64,000 nt of DNA from assembly GCA_017934595.1 (NCBI GenBank), contig JAGBJG010000007.1, forward strand, positions 1 to 64,000, in the 5' to 3' direction. Origin of the DNA: Bacilli bacterium. GTDB lineage: Bacteria; Bacillota_I; Bacilli_A; RF39; UBA660. The position numbers were made by a program, and so were the translations under genes. Of the stretch, positions 1 to 9,259 are shown piece by piece. Below the pieces are notes generated by a model, which made no database searches, had not been told where the DNA came from, and saw nothing but the letters and a program-made list of their open reading frames with translations. Numbering within the stretch: the stretch's first letter is position 1; each line of letters begins with the position of its first letter.

Positions 1-1
1 T

Positions 2-130
2 GACGCGAAGAAAAAAGGACTTAAGAAATTCCAAAATAGATTAATTGCAGTTGCCTTATTACTTTTAGTTCCTTATATTGTAAAACTAATATTAAATATT
101 GCAGGTAAAGGAGGAAGTGACTGTCTATAG
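2..130 (+). CDS. C-terminal end of a small membrane protein (partial)
   Basis: Only the last 42 codons are inside the window; the frame is open from base 2 to a TAG at 128-130. The visible part is a lysine-rich stretch followed by one hydrophobic segment (about residues 14-34 of the fragment) and a short Gly/Lys/Cys tail. A basic stretch followed by a C-terminal membrane helix is seen in small TrbC/VirB2-like pilin proteins, but so little is present that this is only a guess. The stop codon lies in the loop of its own terminator hairpin. Confidence 0.55.
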   Translation, partial: DAKKKGLKKFQNRLIAVALLLLVPYIVKLILNIAGKGGSDCL

Positions 131-145
131 TTACTTCTTTTGTTT
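114..145 (+). terminator. Rho-independent terminator overlapping the stop codon
   Basis: GAAGTGACT pairs with AGTTACTTC (one G-U) around a six-base loop, followed by a T-rich tract. The stop of the partial upstream gene is in the 3' arm. Confidence 0.75.
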
Positions 146-196
146 ACATTTAATTATATATAAATTAATTTTTATTTTGTCCCAAATGGTAATTTG

Positions 197-205
197 TGTT
201 ATAAT
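197..205 (+). promoter_or_regulatory. Extended -10 promoter
   Basis: TGTTATAAT, 24 bases before the chosen ATG at 230. Only a weak -35 (TTGTCC, 178-183) is visible. It is the first of many TGnTATAAT elements in this window. Confidence 0.65.
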
Positions 206-229
206 AATTTTAGAAAGGATAGATGTGAT

Positions 230-1126
230 ATGAAAAAATGCTTAATAGCCGTTTTAATTATTGTTTTAGTTGCGGTAATTGGAATAGGAGGAGTATATTT
301 AGTTAAACCAGAATTAATTACTAATTTATTTAATAAACCTACTGAACCAGTTACACCTAATGTTACTGATGCAGTAGTAGTAACTGATACTAAAGTAACT
401 GATGCCATTAAATATGAAGTTAGTGCTTTATTATCAGGAGGAAAAAATAATAGTAATCCTACTAATAACTCTATTGGTTATTCATTCATTACATATGGTG
501 CATTCGATAAAGATACACTTAAACTTAGTGATGATAGTAAACGTGTAATCGCATTAAATCAATCTTTAGAATCAAGAAGTTTAATGACTGAAGAAATTGC
601 TTCAAAAATGAAAAATACATTAGAAGCAGTTTATGGTGTAGGTTATGAAACTAATGAAAAAATTAGTTCTCCAGTAGGACGTGATTATGTATTAGACGCT
701 AATAAAGTAGCAGCAGCATACTCTTCATTATTTGGTACTGAAATTAGTCATGCTGATATTAATCTTAACTGTCCATCTGCTAAATATGATAGTAATGCTA
801 AAATGTATTTATTATCATTCGCATGTGGTGGTGGAGATGGTGCTCCATTAGTAATGTATGGTATTAGAGACATTAAAAAATCTGGTGAATATCTAATTGC
901 TGATGTAGAAATAGGTACATATGCAGAAGCTGTTACATATGCAGGATATGGTTATAAAGATAGCTATACTAGTGCAGATATAGTAACTAGTGGAACAATT
1001 AATTTAGGCGAAGAAAATGATATTCTTGGAAAAATTGTTACATATGGTAAAAAATTCAAGAAATATCAAATGACTTTTAAAGAAGCAAATGATTCTTATT
1101 CATTTGTAGAAATGAAAGAAGCATAA
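230..1126 (+). CDS. Membrane-anchored extracellular protein of unknown function
   Basis: 298 residues. The start is ATG 230, preceded by AGAAAGG at 212-218; an upstream in-frame TTG at 194 overlaps the -10 box and is unlikely. The protein has one N-terminal hydrophobic segment (about residues 4-24), then a Pro/Thr/Val-rich linker and a soluble domain of about 240 residues facing outside. The segment has no lipobox cysteine, so it is probably an uncleaved anchor. I do not recognise the domain. It stands alone with its own promoter and terminator. Confidence 0.75.
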   Translation: MKKCLIAVLIIVLVAVIGIGGVYLVKPELITNLFNKPTEPVTPNVTDAVVVTDTKVTDAIKYEVSALLSGGKNNSNPTNNSIGYSFITYGAFDKDTLKLSDDSKRVIALNQSLESRSLMTEEIASKMKNTLEAVYGVGYETNEKISSPVGRDYVLDANKVAAAYSSLFGTEISHADINLNCPSAKYDSNAKMYLLSFACGGGDGAPLVMYGIRDIKKSGEYLIADVEIGTYAEAVTYAGYGYKDSYTSADIVTSGTINLGEENDILGKIVTYGKKFKKYQMTFKEANDSYSFVEMKEA

Positions 1127-1149
1127 AAGAGTAGAAATACTCTTTTTTT
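1126..1149 (+). terminator. Rho-independent terminator
   Basis: AAGAGTA-GAAA-TACTCTT followed by a run of T, directly after the stop of the preceding gene. Confidence 0.85.
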
Positions 1150-1206
1150 ATTATGTTCGCTTGAAAATGGAAGTATCAATATGGTATTATATATATTGGT
1201 GGTAGT

Positions 1207-4200
1207 ATGGATAAGAATATGGAAAAATTATTGAATAAAATTAATCTTTCTCCTGATTCAAGAAGTTATTTTAATAATGCTATCTTATCTAAAGTATTAT
1301 GCAATAAAAATGATAATAACTATTGTTTTATTATAGAAAATGACTCTATATTACCAGTAGATATATATAATGAATTTGTAACTAATTTAGAAGATGCTTA
1401 TAGTAATTTTAATGAAGTAATCGCATCTTTTAAAGTTAAAAATATTGATAAAGAATTAATTCATGATTATTATAAATATTTATTAAATAAATATAGTATT
1501 AAACATACATTAATTAATTTATATGCAGATAATAAAATAACATATGATGACGAATTAGTAATCGAAGTAGATAATGTAGCTGAAATGACTAAATTAGGTA
1601 CTATAGTAGACATGTTAGCTAGAGACTTAATGCATATAGGATTTGGTAAAGTTAAAATAAATATCATTATCAATGATGAATTCAGTAAAAAATTTGAAGA
1701 AGATATTAAAAGAAGTTTAGAAGAAATTAAAATTGAAGACAAGAAACCTGAACCAGTTAAAGAGGTTAAAAAATTTATAAGAAGAGGTAAAACTGAAGAA
1801 GGTTGTATTTTAGGTAAACATATTGAAGGACATATTGATAGTATATCAACTATTCAAGATGAAGAAGATAGTGTAACAATTGAGGCTACACCTTTTGGTA
1901 TCGAAGTCGTTGAAACTAAAAATGGTTTCAAAATAGCCACTATAAAAGTAACAGATTATACGGATAGTATAACTATGAAGATGTTTGCTAGAACTGATGA
2001 AGAATATGAAAATATCAAAAAAGTTAAAACTGGTAAATGGTATAGAATAAGAGGATATATTAAAGATGATCAATATTCACATGAATTAGTATTAAATCCT
2101 CGCGATATGGAAGAAATAGAAAAAGAAATAGAAAAAAGAAAAGATGATGAAGTTAATAAAAGAGTAGAGTTACATGCTCATACAATGATGAGTCAAATGG
2201 ACGGTGTATGTGATGAAGTTGCTTTAGTTAAAAAAGCTATGGAATTTGGTCACTCTGGTATAGCTATAACTGACCATGATTGTTGTCAAGCATTTCCTCA
2301 TGTATTTAGTGAAGTAACAAGTTTTAATAAAGGAAATAAAAAATCATTAAAAGCTAAAATAGAAGAAATAGAATCTAAGATAGAAGAAAATAAAAAGAAT
2401 AATATAGATACTTTAGAATTAGAAACAGATTTAGAAAAAGCTAAAGAGGATTTAAAAAATTATAAACCATTTAAAGCTTTATATGGTACAGAACTAGAAA
2501 TGACTGAATCATATTTAAATGTATGTTATAATCCGAATGATTCCAAATTAGAAGGTAATACCTTTGTTATATTCGATACCGAAACTACAGGTTTCAATCC
2601 TGGTTTAGGGGACTCTATGATTGAACTAGGTGCGGTTAAAATTCGTGATGGTGAAATACTAGATCGTTTTGATTATTTAATTAATCCAGGTCATCATATT
2701 GATGAAGCTATTACAGCTGTTACTGATATTTCTGATGATGATGTTAAAGATGCATTAAATGAAGAAGAAGTAACTAAGATGTTTAAAGAGTGGATTGGAG
2801 ATTTACCTTTAGTCGCTCATAATGCTACATTTGATAAAAATATGTTAGATATGGCATATTATAAATATAACTTAGGTAAACTTACAAATCCTATTATCGA
2901 TACATTAATGTTATCAAGAGTTATCAATAGAGATTTAAAGAAACATAGCTTAAAAGCATTAGGTAAATTCTATGGAATTGATACTGGTGAAGCTGATGAA
3001 GATGAAGAATCTAGTACAAGTAATAGTAGTGTTAGATTAGATGAAGTAGCTACTAATAATATTAAAGATGTATTAGTTAATGATGAATCTATCTATGCTA
3101 GAGAAGATAAAGATATATACTTAAGAATGAAACATATGGCTAGTAAAAGTGATAAAGCTGATATTAAGATTATCTTATTAGATGGCAATATTATTACTGA
3201 AGAAGTAGATTTACATCCAGCTTTAAATGAGATAGATATTAATTATAATTCATTTGATAGTATACGTATTAATATATATGTTGGTGAACACCATGGAGCT
3301 GATGTCGACTCTGAAAACACAGGATATATATTTATTAAAATGTTAAAGCAAATAAGTGGTGTTAATAAAATATCTGATTTAAATAATTTAGGATTATTAG
3401 AAGATACTATATTTACTAATGATCATAAATTAGCTGATAAAATAGATACATTATGTACATATAAAAATTACGTAAGAGAGTTAGCTGAAGATGAAGAAGC
3501 TTCTGAGGATAGAATGCCATTTATTAAATATGGTAATAAAAAATTTGTATGGAAGTATGAATGGTGTCATGATGATCACTTACAAATGTATGAAAATATT
3601 CCTTCTAAAACATTTAATGAAAATATAGCTAATATATATTCTAGAGGTAGCCATGTCACTTTCTTAGCTAAGAATATGACAGGCTTAAAAAATCTATTTA
3701 GAATAATTAGTTATGCTAATAGTAACTTCTTAGAAAGAAACGCTAGAATACCTAGAAGATTAATAGAAGAAAATAGAGAAGGACTACTTGTTGGTTCAGC
3801 TTGTTTAAATGGTGAAATATTTAATAAAGCTTTAACTAGAAGTGAACAAGATTTAATCAAATCTATGGAATTCTATGACTATATAGAAGTACAACCAATA
3901 GAAAACTATAAACATCTATTAAAGGGCCACGATATTAATAATATGGATGCTTTAGAAGATGCTTTAAAGAAAATTATTACTTGTGGGAAGAAAGCAGGTA
4001 AGATAGTAGTAGCTACTGGTGATGTTCATAATATTAATCCTGAAGATTTGATATCAAGAGAAATAATTGTTAATCAAAATGTTCCAGGTAAAGGAAGACA
4101 CCCTCTAACTAGATATTTAAGAGGAGAAGCTAAATCTAATATTAATAATGTTAATATAGATAAATTACTTAAGAAAACTACTTATTCACTTAATAGTGTT

Positions 4201-6900
4201 GATATTAAAGTATTAAAATATATTTATGCTTTATATAATATTAAGAATATTCCTATAACATTAGATAATATATCTTCTATATATGTAATAGATAAATCTA
4301 ATAAAGATGAAGATATGTTAAAAGTTAAAGGTGCAGATATTAAAAGTTATATTGAGACATCTCTAAGAAACTTAGAAGCTGCTGATATAATTATAGATTA
4401 TCGCCATGGTGAAGATACATTATATACATTTAGAGAAAACTTTAAATACTTTACTAAGACAGATGTACCTTCTATGGGTCATATTCCAAATCAATACTTT
4501 AGAACTACAAAAGAGATGAAAGATGCTTTCTTCTTCTTAGATGATGAAGAATTGGTAGAAGAAATAGTAGTTACTAATACTAATAAGATATTAGATATGG
4601 TTGAGGAATTAGAAGTAGTAATATATCCTGATAAACCATTCTCACCAATAATTGAACATTCACAAGAGACTTGTAGAGATTTAGTATTTGATAAAGCACA
4701 TAGTATGTATGGTGATCCTCTTCCTAGAATGATAGAGGAGCGTATTGCTCAAGAATTCTATGGAGATAAAATACTAGGTTTAGTAGAAGAAAAAGTAAGA
4801 TTAGATAATCCTACTTATGATGACGATAAAATAAATGAAATTTTCTCTTCTGAACTACATAAAGTTATCATGAGTGGATATGATGGAGTAGTTAACTTAT
4901 TAAAAGAAAAATTAATGAGAGAAGATTCTACATTAGATGAAGATAAAGCAAAAGAAGATGCGAAAGCAGGATTAGGTGGTATCATCGGTGGTGGTTTTGA
5001 CGTTATTTATTTAATTGCTCAAAAACTAGTTAAGCACTCTAATGACGATGGATATCTAGTTGGTTCCAGAGGTTCAGTTGGATCTAGTTTCGTTGCCTCA
5101 ATGATGGGTATTACTGAATGTAACGGACTTCCTCCACATTATTACTGTCCAAAATGTCAATATAGTAGTTTTACTGATGATGAAGGTAAAAGTTATACAG
5201 AAACTTATTCATCAGGTTATGACTTACCTAATAAAGATTGTCCAAAATGTGGAACATTAATGATTCACCAAGGAAATGATATGCCATTCGCGACATTCTT
5301 AGGATTTAATGCTGATAAAGTACCAGATATAGATCTTAACTTTAGTGGTGATAATCAAGCATCTGCTCATGAATATACAAAAGTATTATTTGGTACAGAT
5401 AACGTATATCGTGCTGGTACAATTGGTACAGTAGCAGATAAAACAGCTTATGGTTATGCATTAGGTTTCTATGAAGAAGAGATGTATAATGCACTTTATA
5501 TAGAAACATCTAGTTTAGGATTATCTATTCCTGGTAAAGATGATTTAAAGAAAAAGGGTATTATTAAATCAAGTAAAAGAGTACCTGAAGTAGAAAGGGT
5601 AGCTATAGGATGTACTGGTGTTAAAAGAACAACAGGTCAACATCCAGGTGGAATAGTAGTTGTTCCAGGTTATAAAGATGTATGGGATTTTACACCATTC
5701 CAATTTCCAGCTGATGATCCTACAGTACCTTGGAGAACAACACACTTTGATTACCACGCGATTGATGCAGACTTATTAAAACTAGATATACTTGGTCACG
5801 ATGATCCTACGGTACTTAAAATGTTACAAGATATGACTGGTATTGATGTAACAGCTATAGACTTAGGTGATTTAGATACTATGAAAATATTTACAGGTCC
5901 TGAAGTATTAGGCGTATCAAAAGATAGATTAAGAGGATATACAGGTAAAGATGGTAGAAAATACTGTCCAACAGGTACATTAGGTGTTCCTGAATTTGGT
6001 ACATCATTCTTACTTGGAATGTTAGAGGAAACTAAACCAACAACATTTGCTGAATTAATTAAGATATCAGGTCTTTCACATGGTACTGATGTATGGCTTG
6101 GTAATGCAAGAGATTTATGTACACCAGATGCTACAGGTAATATTAGAGTTCCGTTTAAAAACGTTATAGGTTGTCGTGATGATATCATGGTTAATCTTAT
6201 ACAGTGGGGTATGAAACCTGCTAAAGCATTTAAGATAATGGAATTTGTCCGTAAAGGAAAAGCTTCAAAAGATCCTGCTACTTGGGAAGGCTTTGCTAAA
6301 GAAATGAAGGAAGCTGGTATACCTGATTGGTATATAGGTTCTTGTCAAAAAATTAAATACATGTTCCCTAAGGCTCATGCGACTGCATATGTTACATCTG
6401 CATTTAGAATAGCTTGGTTTAAAGTACATATGCCAATATATTATTATGCTGCATATTTCTCAATTAGATGTAGTCAGTTTGATATCTTGACTATGATCCA
6501 AGGTGAAGATGCAATAAGAAGGAGAATAGATGAATTAGAAGAAAAGATAGCTACTAAGAAGGCAAGTAATAAAGAAGCTGAAATATGTGATACATTATAT
6601 TCTTGTCTTGAAATGACGGCTAGAGGATTCTATTTCAAAAACGTAGATGTCACTAAATCAGAAGCATCTAAGTTTACTGTTACTGAAGATGAAAAAGGAT
6701 TGTTAATTCCTTTCAGTGCGATAGATGGACTAGGTGATGCTGTTGCTAATAGTATCGTTAAAGAAAGAAACAAGGCTCCATTTATGAGTATTGAAGATTT
6801 AAAGAAAAGAACTTCAGTATCAGGTACAACAATTGATTATATGAAGATTAATAATATGTTAGGTGATATGCCTGAATCTAATCAATTAAGTTTATTTTAA
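1207..6900 (+). CDS. polC: DNA polymerase III alpha subunit, PolC type, with large insertions
   Basis: 1897 residues, against about 1440 for Bacillus subtilis PolC; the replicative polymerase with built-in proofreading. Order: N-terminal and OB-fold part (1-318), PHP domain (from 319), DEDDh exonuclease with DTE at D457, AHNATFD at D543 and the HxAxxD motif at H696/D701, then the polymerase with zinc cysteines C1314/C1317/C1345/C1348 and catalytic PDIDLNFSG (D1374, D1376), TTGQHPGG, and a C-terminal QLSLF that fits sliding-clamp binding. Extra segments compared with B. subtilis lie at about 372-418 (charged, coiled-coil-like, inside PHP), 605-690 (between exonuclease motifs), 972-1091 and 1183-1255. 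All catalytic motifs are intact. It has its own terminator. Confidence 0.97.
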   Translation: MDKNMEKLLNKINLSPDSRSYFNNAILSKVLCNKNDNNYCFIIENDSILPVDIYNEFVTNLEDAYSNFNEVIASFKVKNIDKELIHDYYKYLLNKYSIKHTLINLYADNKITYDDELVIEVDNVAEMTKLGTIVDMLARDLMHIGFGKVKINIIINDEFSKKFEEDIKRSLEEIKIEDKKPEPVKEVKKFIRRGKTEEGCILGKHIEGHIDSISTIQDEEDSVTIEATPFGIEVVETKNGFKIATIKVTDYTDSITMKMFARTDEEYENIKKVKTGKWYRIRGYIKDDQYSHELVLNPRDMEEIEKEIEKRKDDEVNKRVELHAHTMMSQMDGVCDEVALVKKAMEFGHSGIAITDHDCCQAFPHVFSEVTSFNKGNKKSLKAKIEEIESKIEENKKNNIDTLELETDLEKAKEDLKNYKPFKALYGTELEMTESYLNVCYNPNDSKLEGNTFVIFDTETTGFNPGLGDSMIELGAVKIRDGEILDRFDYLINPGHHIDEAITAVTDISDDDVKDALNEEEVTKMFKEWIGDLPLVAHNATFDKNMLDMAYYKYNLGKLTNPIIDTLMLSRVINRDLKKHSLKALGKFYGIDTGEADEDEESSTSNSSVRLDEVATNNIKDVLVNDESIYAREDKDIYLRMKHMASKSDKADIKIILLDGNIITEEVDLHPALNEIDINYNSFDSIRINIYVGEHHGADVDSENTGYIFIKMLKQISGVNKISDLNNLGLLEDTIFTNDHKLADKIDTLCTYKNYVRELAEDEEASEDRMPFIKYGNKKFVWKYEWCHDDHLQMYENIPSKTFNENIANIYSRGSHVTFLAKNMTGLKNLFRIISYANSNFLERNARIPRRLIEENREGLLVGSACLNGEIFNKALTRSEQDLIKSMEFYDYIEVQPIENYKHLLKGHDINNMDALEDALKKIITCGKKAGKIVVATGDVHNINPEDLISREIIVNQNVPGKGRHPLTRYLRGEAKSNINNVNIDKLLKKTTYSLNSVDIKVLKYIYALYNIKNIPITLDNISSIYVIDKSNKDEDMLKVKGADIKSYIETSLRNLEAADIIIDYRHGEDTLYTFRENFKYFTKTDVPSMGHIPNQYFRTTKEMKDAFFFLDDEELVEEIVVTNTNKILDMVEELEVVIYPDKPFSPIIEHSQETCRDLVFDKAHSMYGDPLPRMIEERIAQEFYGDKILGLVEEKVRLDNPTYDDDKINEIFSSELHKVIMSGYDGVVNLLKEKLMREDSTLDEDKAKEDAKAGLGGIIGGGFDVIYLIAQKLVKHSNDDGYLVGSRGSVGSSFVASMMGITECNGLPPHYYCPKCQYSSFTDDEGKSYTETYSSGYDLPNKDCPKCGTLMIHQGNDMPFATFLGFNADKVPDIDLNFSGDNQASAHEYTKVLFGTDNVYRAGTIGTVADKTAYGYALGFYEEEMYNALYIETSSLGLSIPGKDDLKKKGIIKSSKRVPEVERVAIGCTGVKRTTGQHPGGIVVVPGYKDVWDFTPFQFPADDPTVPWRTTHFDYHAIDADLLKLDILGHDDPTVLKMLQDMTGIDVTAIDLGDLDTMKIFTGPEVLGVSKDRLRGYTGKDGRKYCPTGTLGVPEFGTSFLLGMLEETKPTTFAELIKISGLSHGTDVWLGNARDLCTPDATGNIRVPFKNVIGCRDDIMVNLIQWGMKPAKAFKIMEFVRKGKASKDPATWEGFAKEMKEAGIPDWYIGSCQKIKYMFPKAHATAYVTSAFRIAWFKVHMPIYYYAAYFSIRCSQFDILTMIQGEDAIRRRIDELEEKIATKKASNKEAEICDTLYSCLEMTARGFYFKNVDVTKSEASKFTVTEDEKGLLIPFSAIDGLGDAVANSIVKERNKAPFMSIEDLKKRTSVSGTTIDYMKINNMLGDMPESNQLSLF

Positions 6901-6928
6901 AAACATTGTTTAAAAACAATGTTTTTTT
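6901..6928 (+). terminator. Rho-independent terminator of polC
   Basis: AAACATTGTT-TAAA-AACAATGTTT followed by T residues, directly after the polC stop. Confidence 0.9.
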
Positions 6929-6994
6929 AGAGGATATTTGAAAGTTATGTCATATTATATTAATAGGAGGCGCAAAATAAGAATTTACAAAAAA

Positions 6995-7008
6995 CGAACA
7001 AAATTTCG
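6995..7008 (+). promoter_or_regulatory. LexA (SOS) box upstream of recA
   Basis: CGAAC-AAAA-TTTCG matches the Gram-positive LexA/DinR operator CGAAC-N4-GTTCG at 9 of the 10 defined bases. It lies 9 bp upstream of the recA -35 box. SOS control of recA is established in Bacilli; the assignment here is inferred from sequence. Confidence 0.75.
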
Positions 7009-7017
7009 TAAAAAGTA

Positions 7018-7046
7018 TTGACATTGTAATTTTTATTATATATAAT
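7018..7046 (+). promoter_or_regulatory. recA sigma-A promoter
   Basis: TTGACA (7018-7023), 17-bp spacer, TATAAT (7041-7046): a consensus housekeeping promoter, unlike the -35-poor promoters of most neighbours. An AAGGAGA ribosome binding site follows at 7062-7068. Confidence 0.9.
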
Positions 7047-7073
7047 TAGATTGTAAGGTAGAAGGAGAACAAT

Positions 7074-8102
7074 ATGAAAGACAATAAAACATTAGACCAA
7101 GTATTAATGGATATAGAAAAACAATTTGGTAAAGGTGCTATTATGAAATTAGGAAGTAATGAGCATCAAAAAATAGAAGCTATACCTAGTGGTTCATTAG
7201 CACTAGATGTAGCATTAGGTATCGGTGGATATCCTAAAGGAAGAATTATAGAAATATATGGACCAGAATCTTCTGGTAAAACTACATTCGCACTTCATGC
7301 AATTGCTGAAGCACAAAAGTTAGGTGGTAAAGTAGCATTCATAGATGCAGAACATGCACTAGATCCTACTTATGCTGCTAAGATAGGCGTAAATACAGAT
7401 GAGTTATTATTATCTCAACCAGATAATGGTGAACAAGCATTAGAAATTTGTAGAGCTTTAGTTCAATCAGGAGCTATTAGTGTAATTGTAATTGATTCAG
7501 TTGCAGCATTAGTACCTAAAGAAGAAATTGAAGGTGAAATAGGTGATACTCATGTAGCTTTACAAGCTAGAATGATGTCTCAAGCATTAAGAAGTTTAGC
7601 TGCTACTATTAGTAAAACTAATACAATTGCAATATTTATTAACCAATTAAGAGAAAAAGTAGGAGTTATGTTTGGTAATCCAGAAGTAACTCCAGGTGGT
7701 AGAGCTTTAAAATTCTATTCATCAGTTAGATTAGAAGTTAGAAGAGCAGAAGCTATTAAAGATGGTGGAAATGTTATAGGTAATAAAACTAATATTAAAG
7801 TAGTTAAGAATAAAGTAGCACCTCCATTTAAAACTTGTGAAGTTGATATCATGTATGGTGTAGGTGTATCTAAAGCAGGTGAATTAGTAGACTTAGCCAG
7901 TGAAGCACATATCATTGAAAAAAGTGGTGCTTGGTATGCTTATAAGGGAGAAAAAATTGGTCAAGGTAAAGAAAACGCTGCTAATTACTTAAAAGAAAAT
8001 CCAAAAGTATACGCTGAAGTTGAAAAAGCAGTTAGAAAACATTTCGGTATTGAAGAAGATGAACCTGCAAAAGAAGAAAAGAAAACTAAGAAAGAAGCAT
8101 AA
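7074..8102 (+). CDS. recA: RecA recombinase
   Basis: 342 residues, normal length. RecA forms filaments on single-stranded DNA, catalyses strand exchange and triggers LexA self-cleavage. Visible are the Walker A motif GPESSGKTT near residue 63, the Walker B region ending [10 protein letters not shown], loop L1 ([17 protein letters not shown]), a FINQLREK motif and a lysine/glutamate-rich tail. It is a single gene with a strong promoter, a LexA-type box and its own terminator, which fits SOS induction. polC lies just upstream but is separated by a terminator. Confidence 0.98.
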   Translation: MKDNKTLDQVLMDIEKQFGKGAIMKLGSNEHQKIEAIPSGSLALDVALGIGGYPKGRIIEIYGPESSGKTTFALHAIAEAQKLGGKVAFIDAEHALDPTYAAKIGVNTDELLLSQPDNGEQALEICRALVQSGAISVIVIDSVAALVPKEEIEGEIGDTHVALQARMMSQALRSLAATISKTNTIAIFINQLREKVGVMFGNPEVTPGGRALKFYSSVRLEVRRAEAIKDGGNVIGNKTNIKVVKNKVAPPFKTCEVDIMYGVGVSKAGELVDLASEAHIIEKSGAWYAYKGEKIGQGKENAANYLKENPKVYAEVEKAVRKHFGIEEDEPAKEEKKTKKEA

Positions 8103-8113
8103 GCTTCTTTTTA
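8091..8113 (+). terminator. Rho-independent terminator of recA
   Basis: AAAGAAGC-ATAA-GCTTCTTT with following T residues; the recA stop codon is in the loop. Confidence 0.85.
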
Positions 8114-8116
8114 TTA

Positions 8117-8125
8117 TGATATAAT
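8117..8125 (+). promoter_or_regulatory. Extended -10 promoter of alr
   Basis: TGATATAAT directly downstream of the recA terminator and 26 bases before the alr start; no -35 box is recognisable. Confidence 0.6.
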
Positions 8126-8151
8126 ATAATATATACATAGGAAGTGATAAT

Positions 8152-9192
8152 ATGTATCGAAATACATATGTGGAAATTAATTTAGAAAATATTAAATATA
8201 ATGTTAAGACATTAATTAATAAATACAAAGATTATAAATATTATTTTGGTGTAGTAAAAGCAGATTCATATGGGCATAATGATATATCCACAGTAAAAAC
8301 TATTATAGATGCAGGATGTAATTATCTTGCTGTAGCTACTTTAGATGAAGCAATGGAAATAAGAAACCATATCAAAGATATACCTATATTATGTCTAGGT
8401 ATAATTGATCCTAAATATATAGATGTTTGTATAGAAAATAATATTACTATAACTATAAGCAATCTAGACTATTTAAAAAAGATAGATGGTAACTTGAAAG
8501 TTCATATTAAAGTTAATACTGGTATGAATAGATTAGGTGTGAATAATAAGAGTGAATTTAATGAAATATATAAAATTATTAATGAAAAGGGAATGTATTT
8601 AGAAGGAATATATACACATATATATAATCCAGCTAATATAGATACCACTAATAAGCAATACAATATATTTGAATCTATTACTAGTGATATAAATTTAAAT
8701 AGTATTCCAATTATCCATGTAGGTGCGAGTGAAGCTACAGAATTTTTTAAGAAGAAAGATTATGCCAATGGATGTAGACTTGGTATAGCTATGTATGGAT
8801 TAGTTGATTATGATAATTTAAAATCAACATTTAGTCTATATAGTGAAGTAATTCAAATTAATGAAGTTACTGATGGAACAGTTGGTTATAATGGTAATTA
8901 TAAGGTAAATGGTACTGAAAGAATAGCAGTAGTACCAATAGGATATGCAGATGGTATTATAAGACATAATACAGGTAGATATGTTTATATTAATGATAAA
9001 GCATATAAAATAGTTGGTAATATATGTATGGATATGTTATTTTTAAAAGTTGATGATAATGTTAAAGTAGGGGATAAAGTAGTCATTATAAAAGATAATA
9101 AGCATATTAATGAAATTGCTAAACATTTAGATACAATTACATATGAAGTAATATGCTCAATTAGTAAAAGAGTACCAAGAATATATAAATAA
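8152..9192 (+). CDS. alr: Alanine racemase
   Basis: 346 residues; the PLP-dependent enzyme that converts L- to D-alanine for peptidoglycan, in the cytoplasm. The N-terminal barrel carries the PLP-lysine motif VVKADSYGHN (K36), followed by HIKVNTGMNRLG and the C-terminal beta domain with VVPIGYADG and GNICMDM. It is slightly shorter than the usual 370-390. ATG 8152 has GGAAGTGAT upstream. In Bacilli alr is often near acpS or a toxin-antitoxin operon; here it is alone, convergent with a minus-strand glycosyltransferase. Confidence 0.95.
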   Translation: MYRNTYVEINLENIKYNVKTLINKYKDYKYYFGVVKADSYGHNDISTVKTIIDAGCNYLAVATLDEAMEIRNHIKDIPILCLGIIDPKYIDVCIENNITITISNLDYLKKIDGNLKVHIKVNTGMNRLGVNNKSEFNEIYKIINEKGMYLEGIYTHIYNPANIDTTNKQYNIFESITSDINLNSIPIIHVGASEATEFFKKKDYANGCRLGIAMYGLVDYDNLKSTFSLYSEVIQINEVTDGTVGYNGNYKVNGTERIAVVPIGYADGIIRHNTGRYVYINDKAYKIVGNICMDMLFLKVDDNVKVGDKVVIIKDNKHINEIAKHLDTITYEVICSISKRVPRIYK

Positions 9193-9225
9193 AACACTAT
9201 TAAATATAATTAATATATTACAAAT

Positions 9226-9255
9226 AAAAACTCAATTCAGTGAATTGAGTTTTTA
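9226..9255. terminator. Bidirectional terminator between alr and the convergent gene
   Basis: AAAAACTCAATTCA is followed by its near-perfect reverse complement ending in TTTTT, with A-tract and T-tract on opposite sides, so it can serve both alr (+) and the gene at 9260-10942 (-). Confidence 0.9.
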
Positions 9256-9259
9256 TAAA

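Noticed and set aside
5569-6188. Long open frames on the minus strand inside polC
   Set aside because: They lie fully inside a conserved gene, lack ribosome binding sites and encode Ser/Ile-rich sequence typical of antisense frames in AT-rich genes.
6955-7010. A short gene after GGAGG at 6966-6970 upstream of recA
   Set aside because: No usable start codon follows at a proper distance, and the region is explained by the LexA-type box and recA promoter.
9191-9225. Second terminator or decayed mobile-element end after alr (AAAACACTATTA)
   Set aside because: Only one arm of the stem is kept; similar sequence occurs in intact terminators at 12363 and 60393, so it is at most a decayed terminator.
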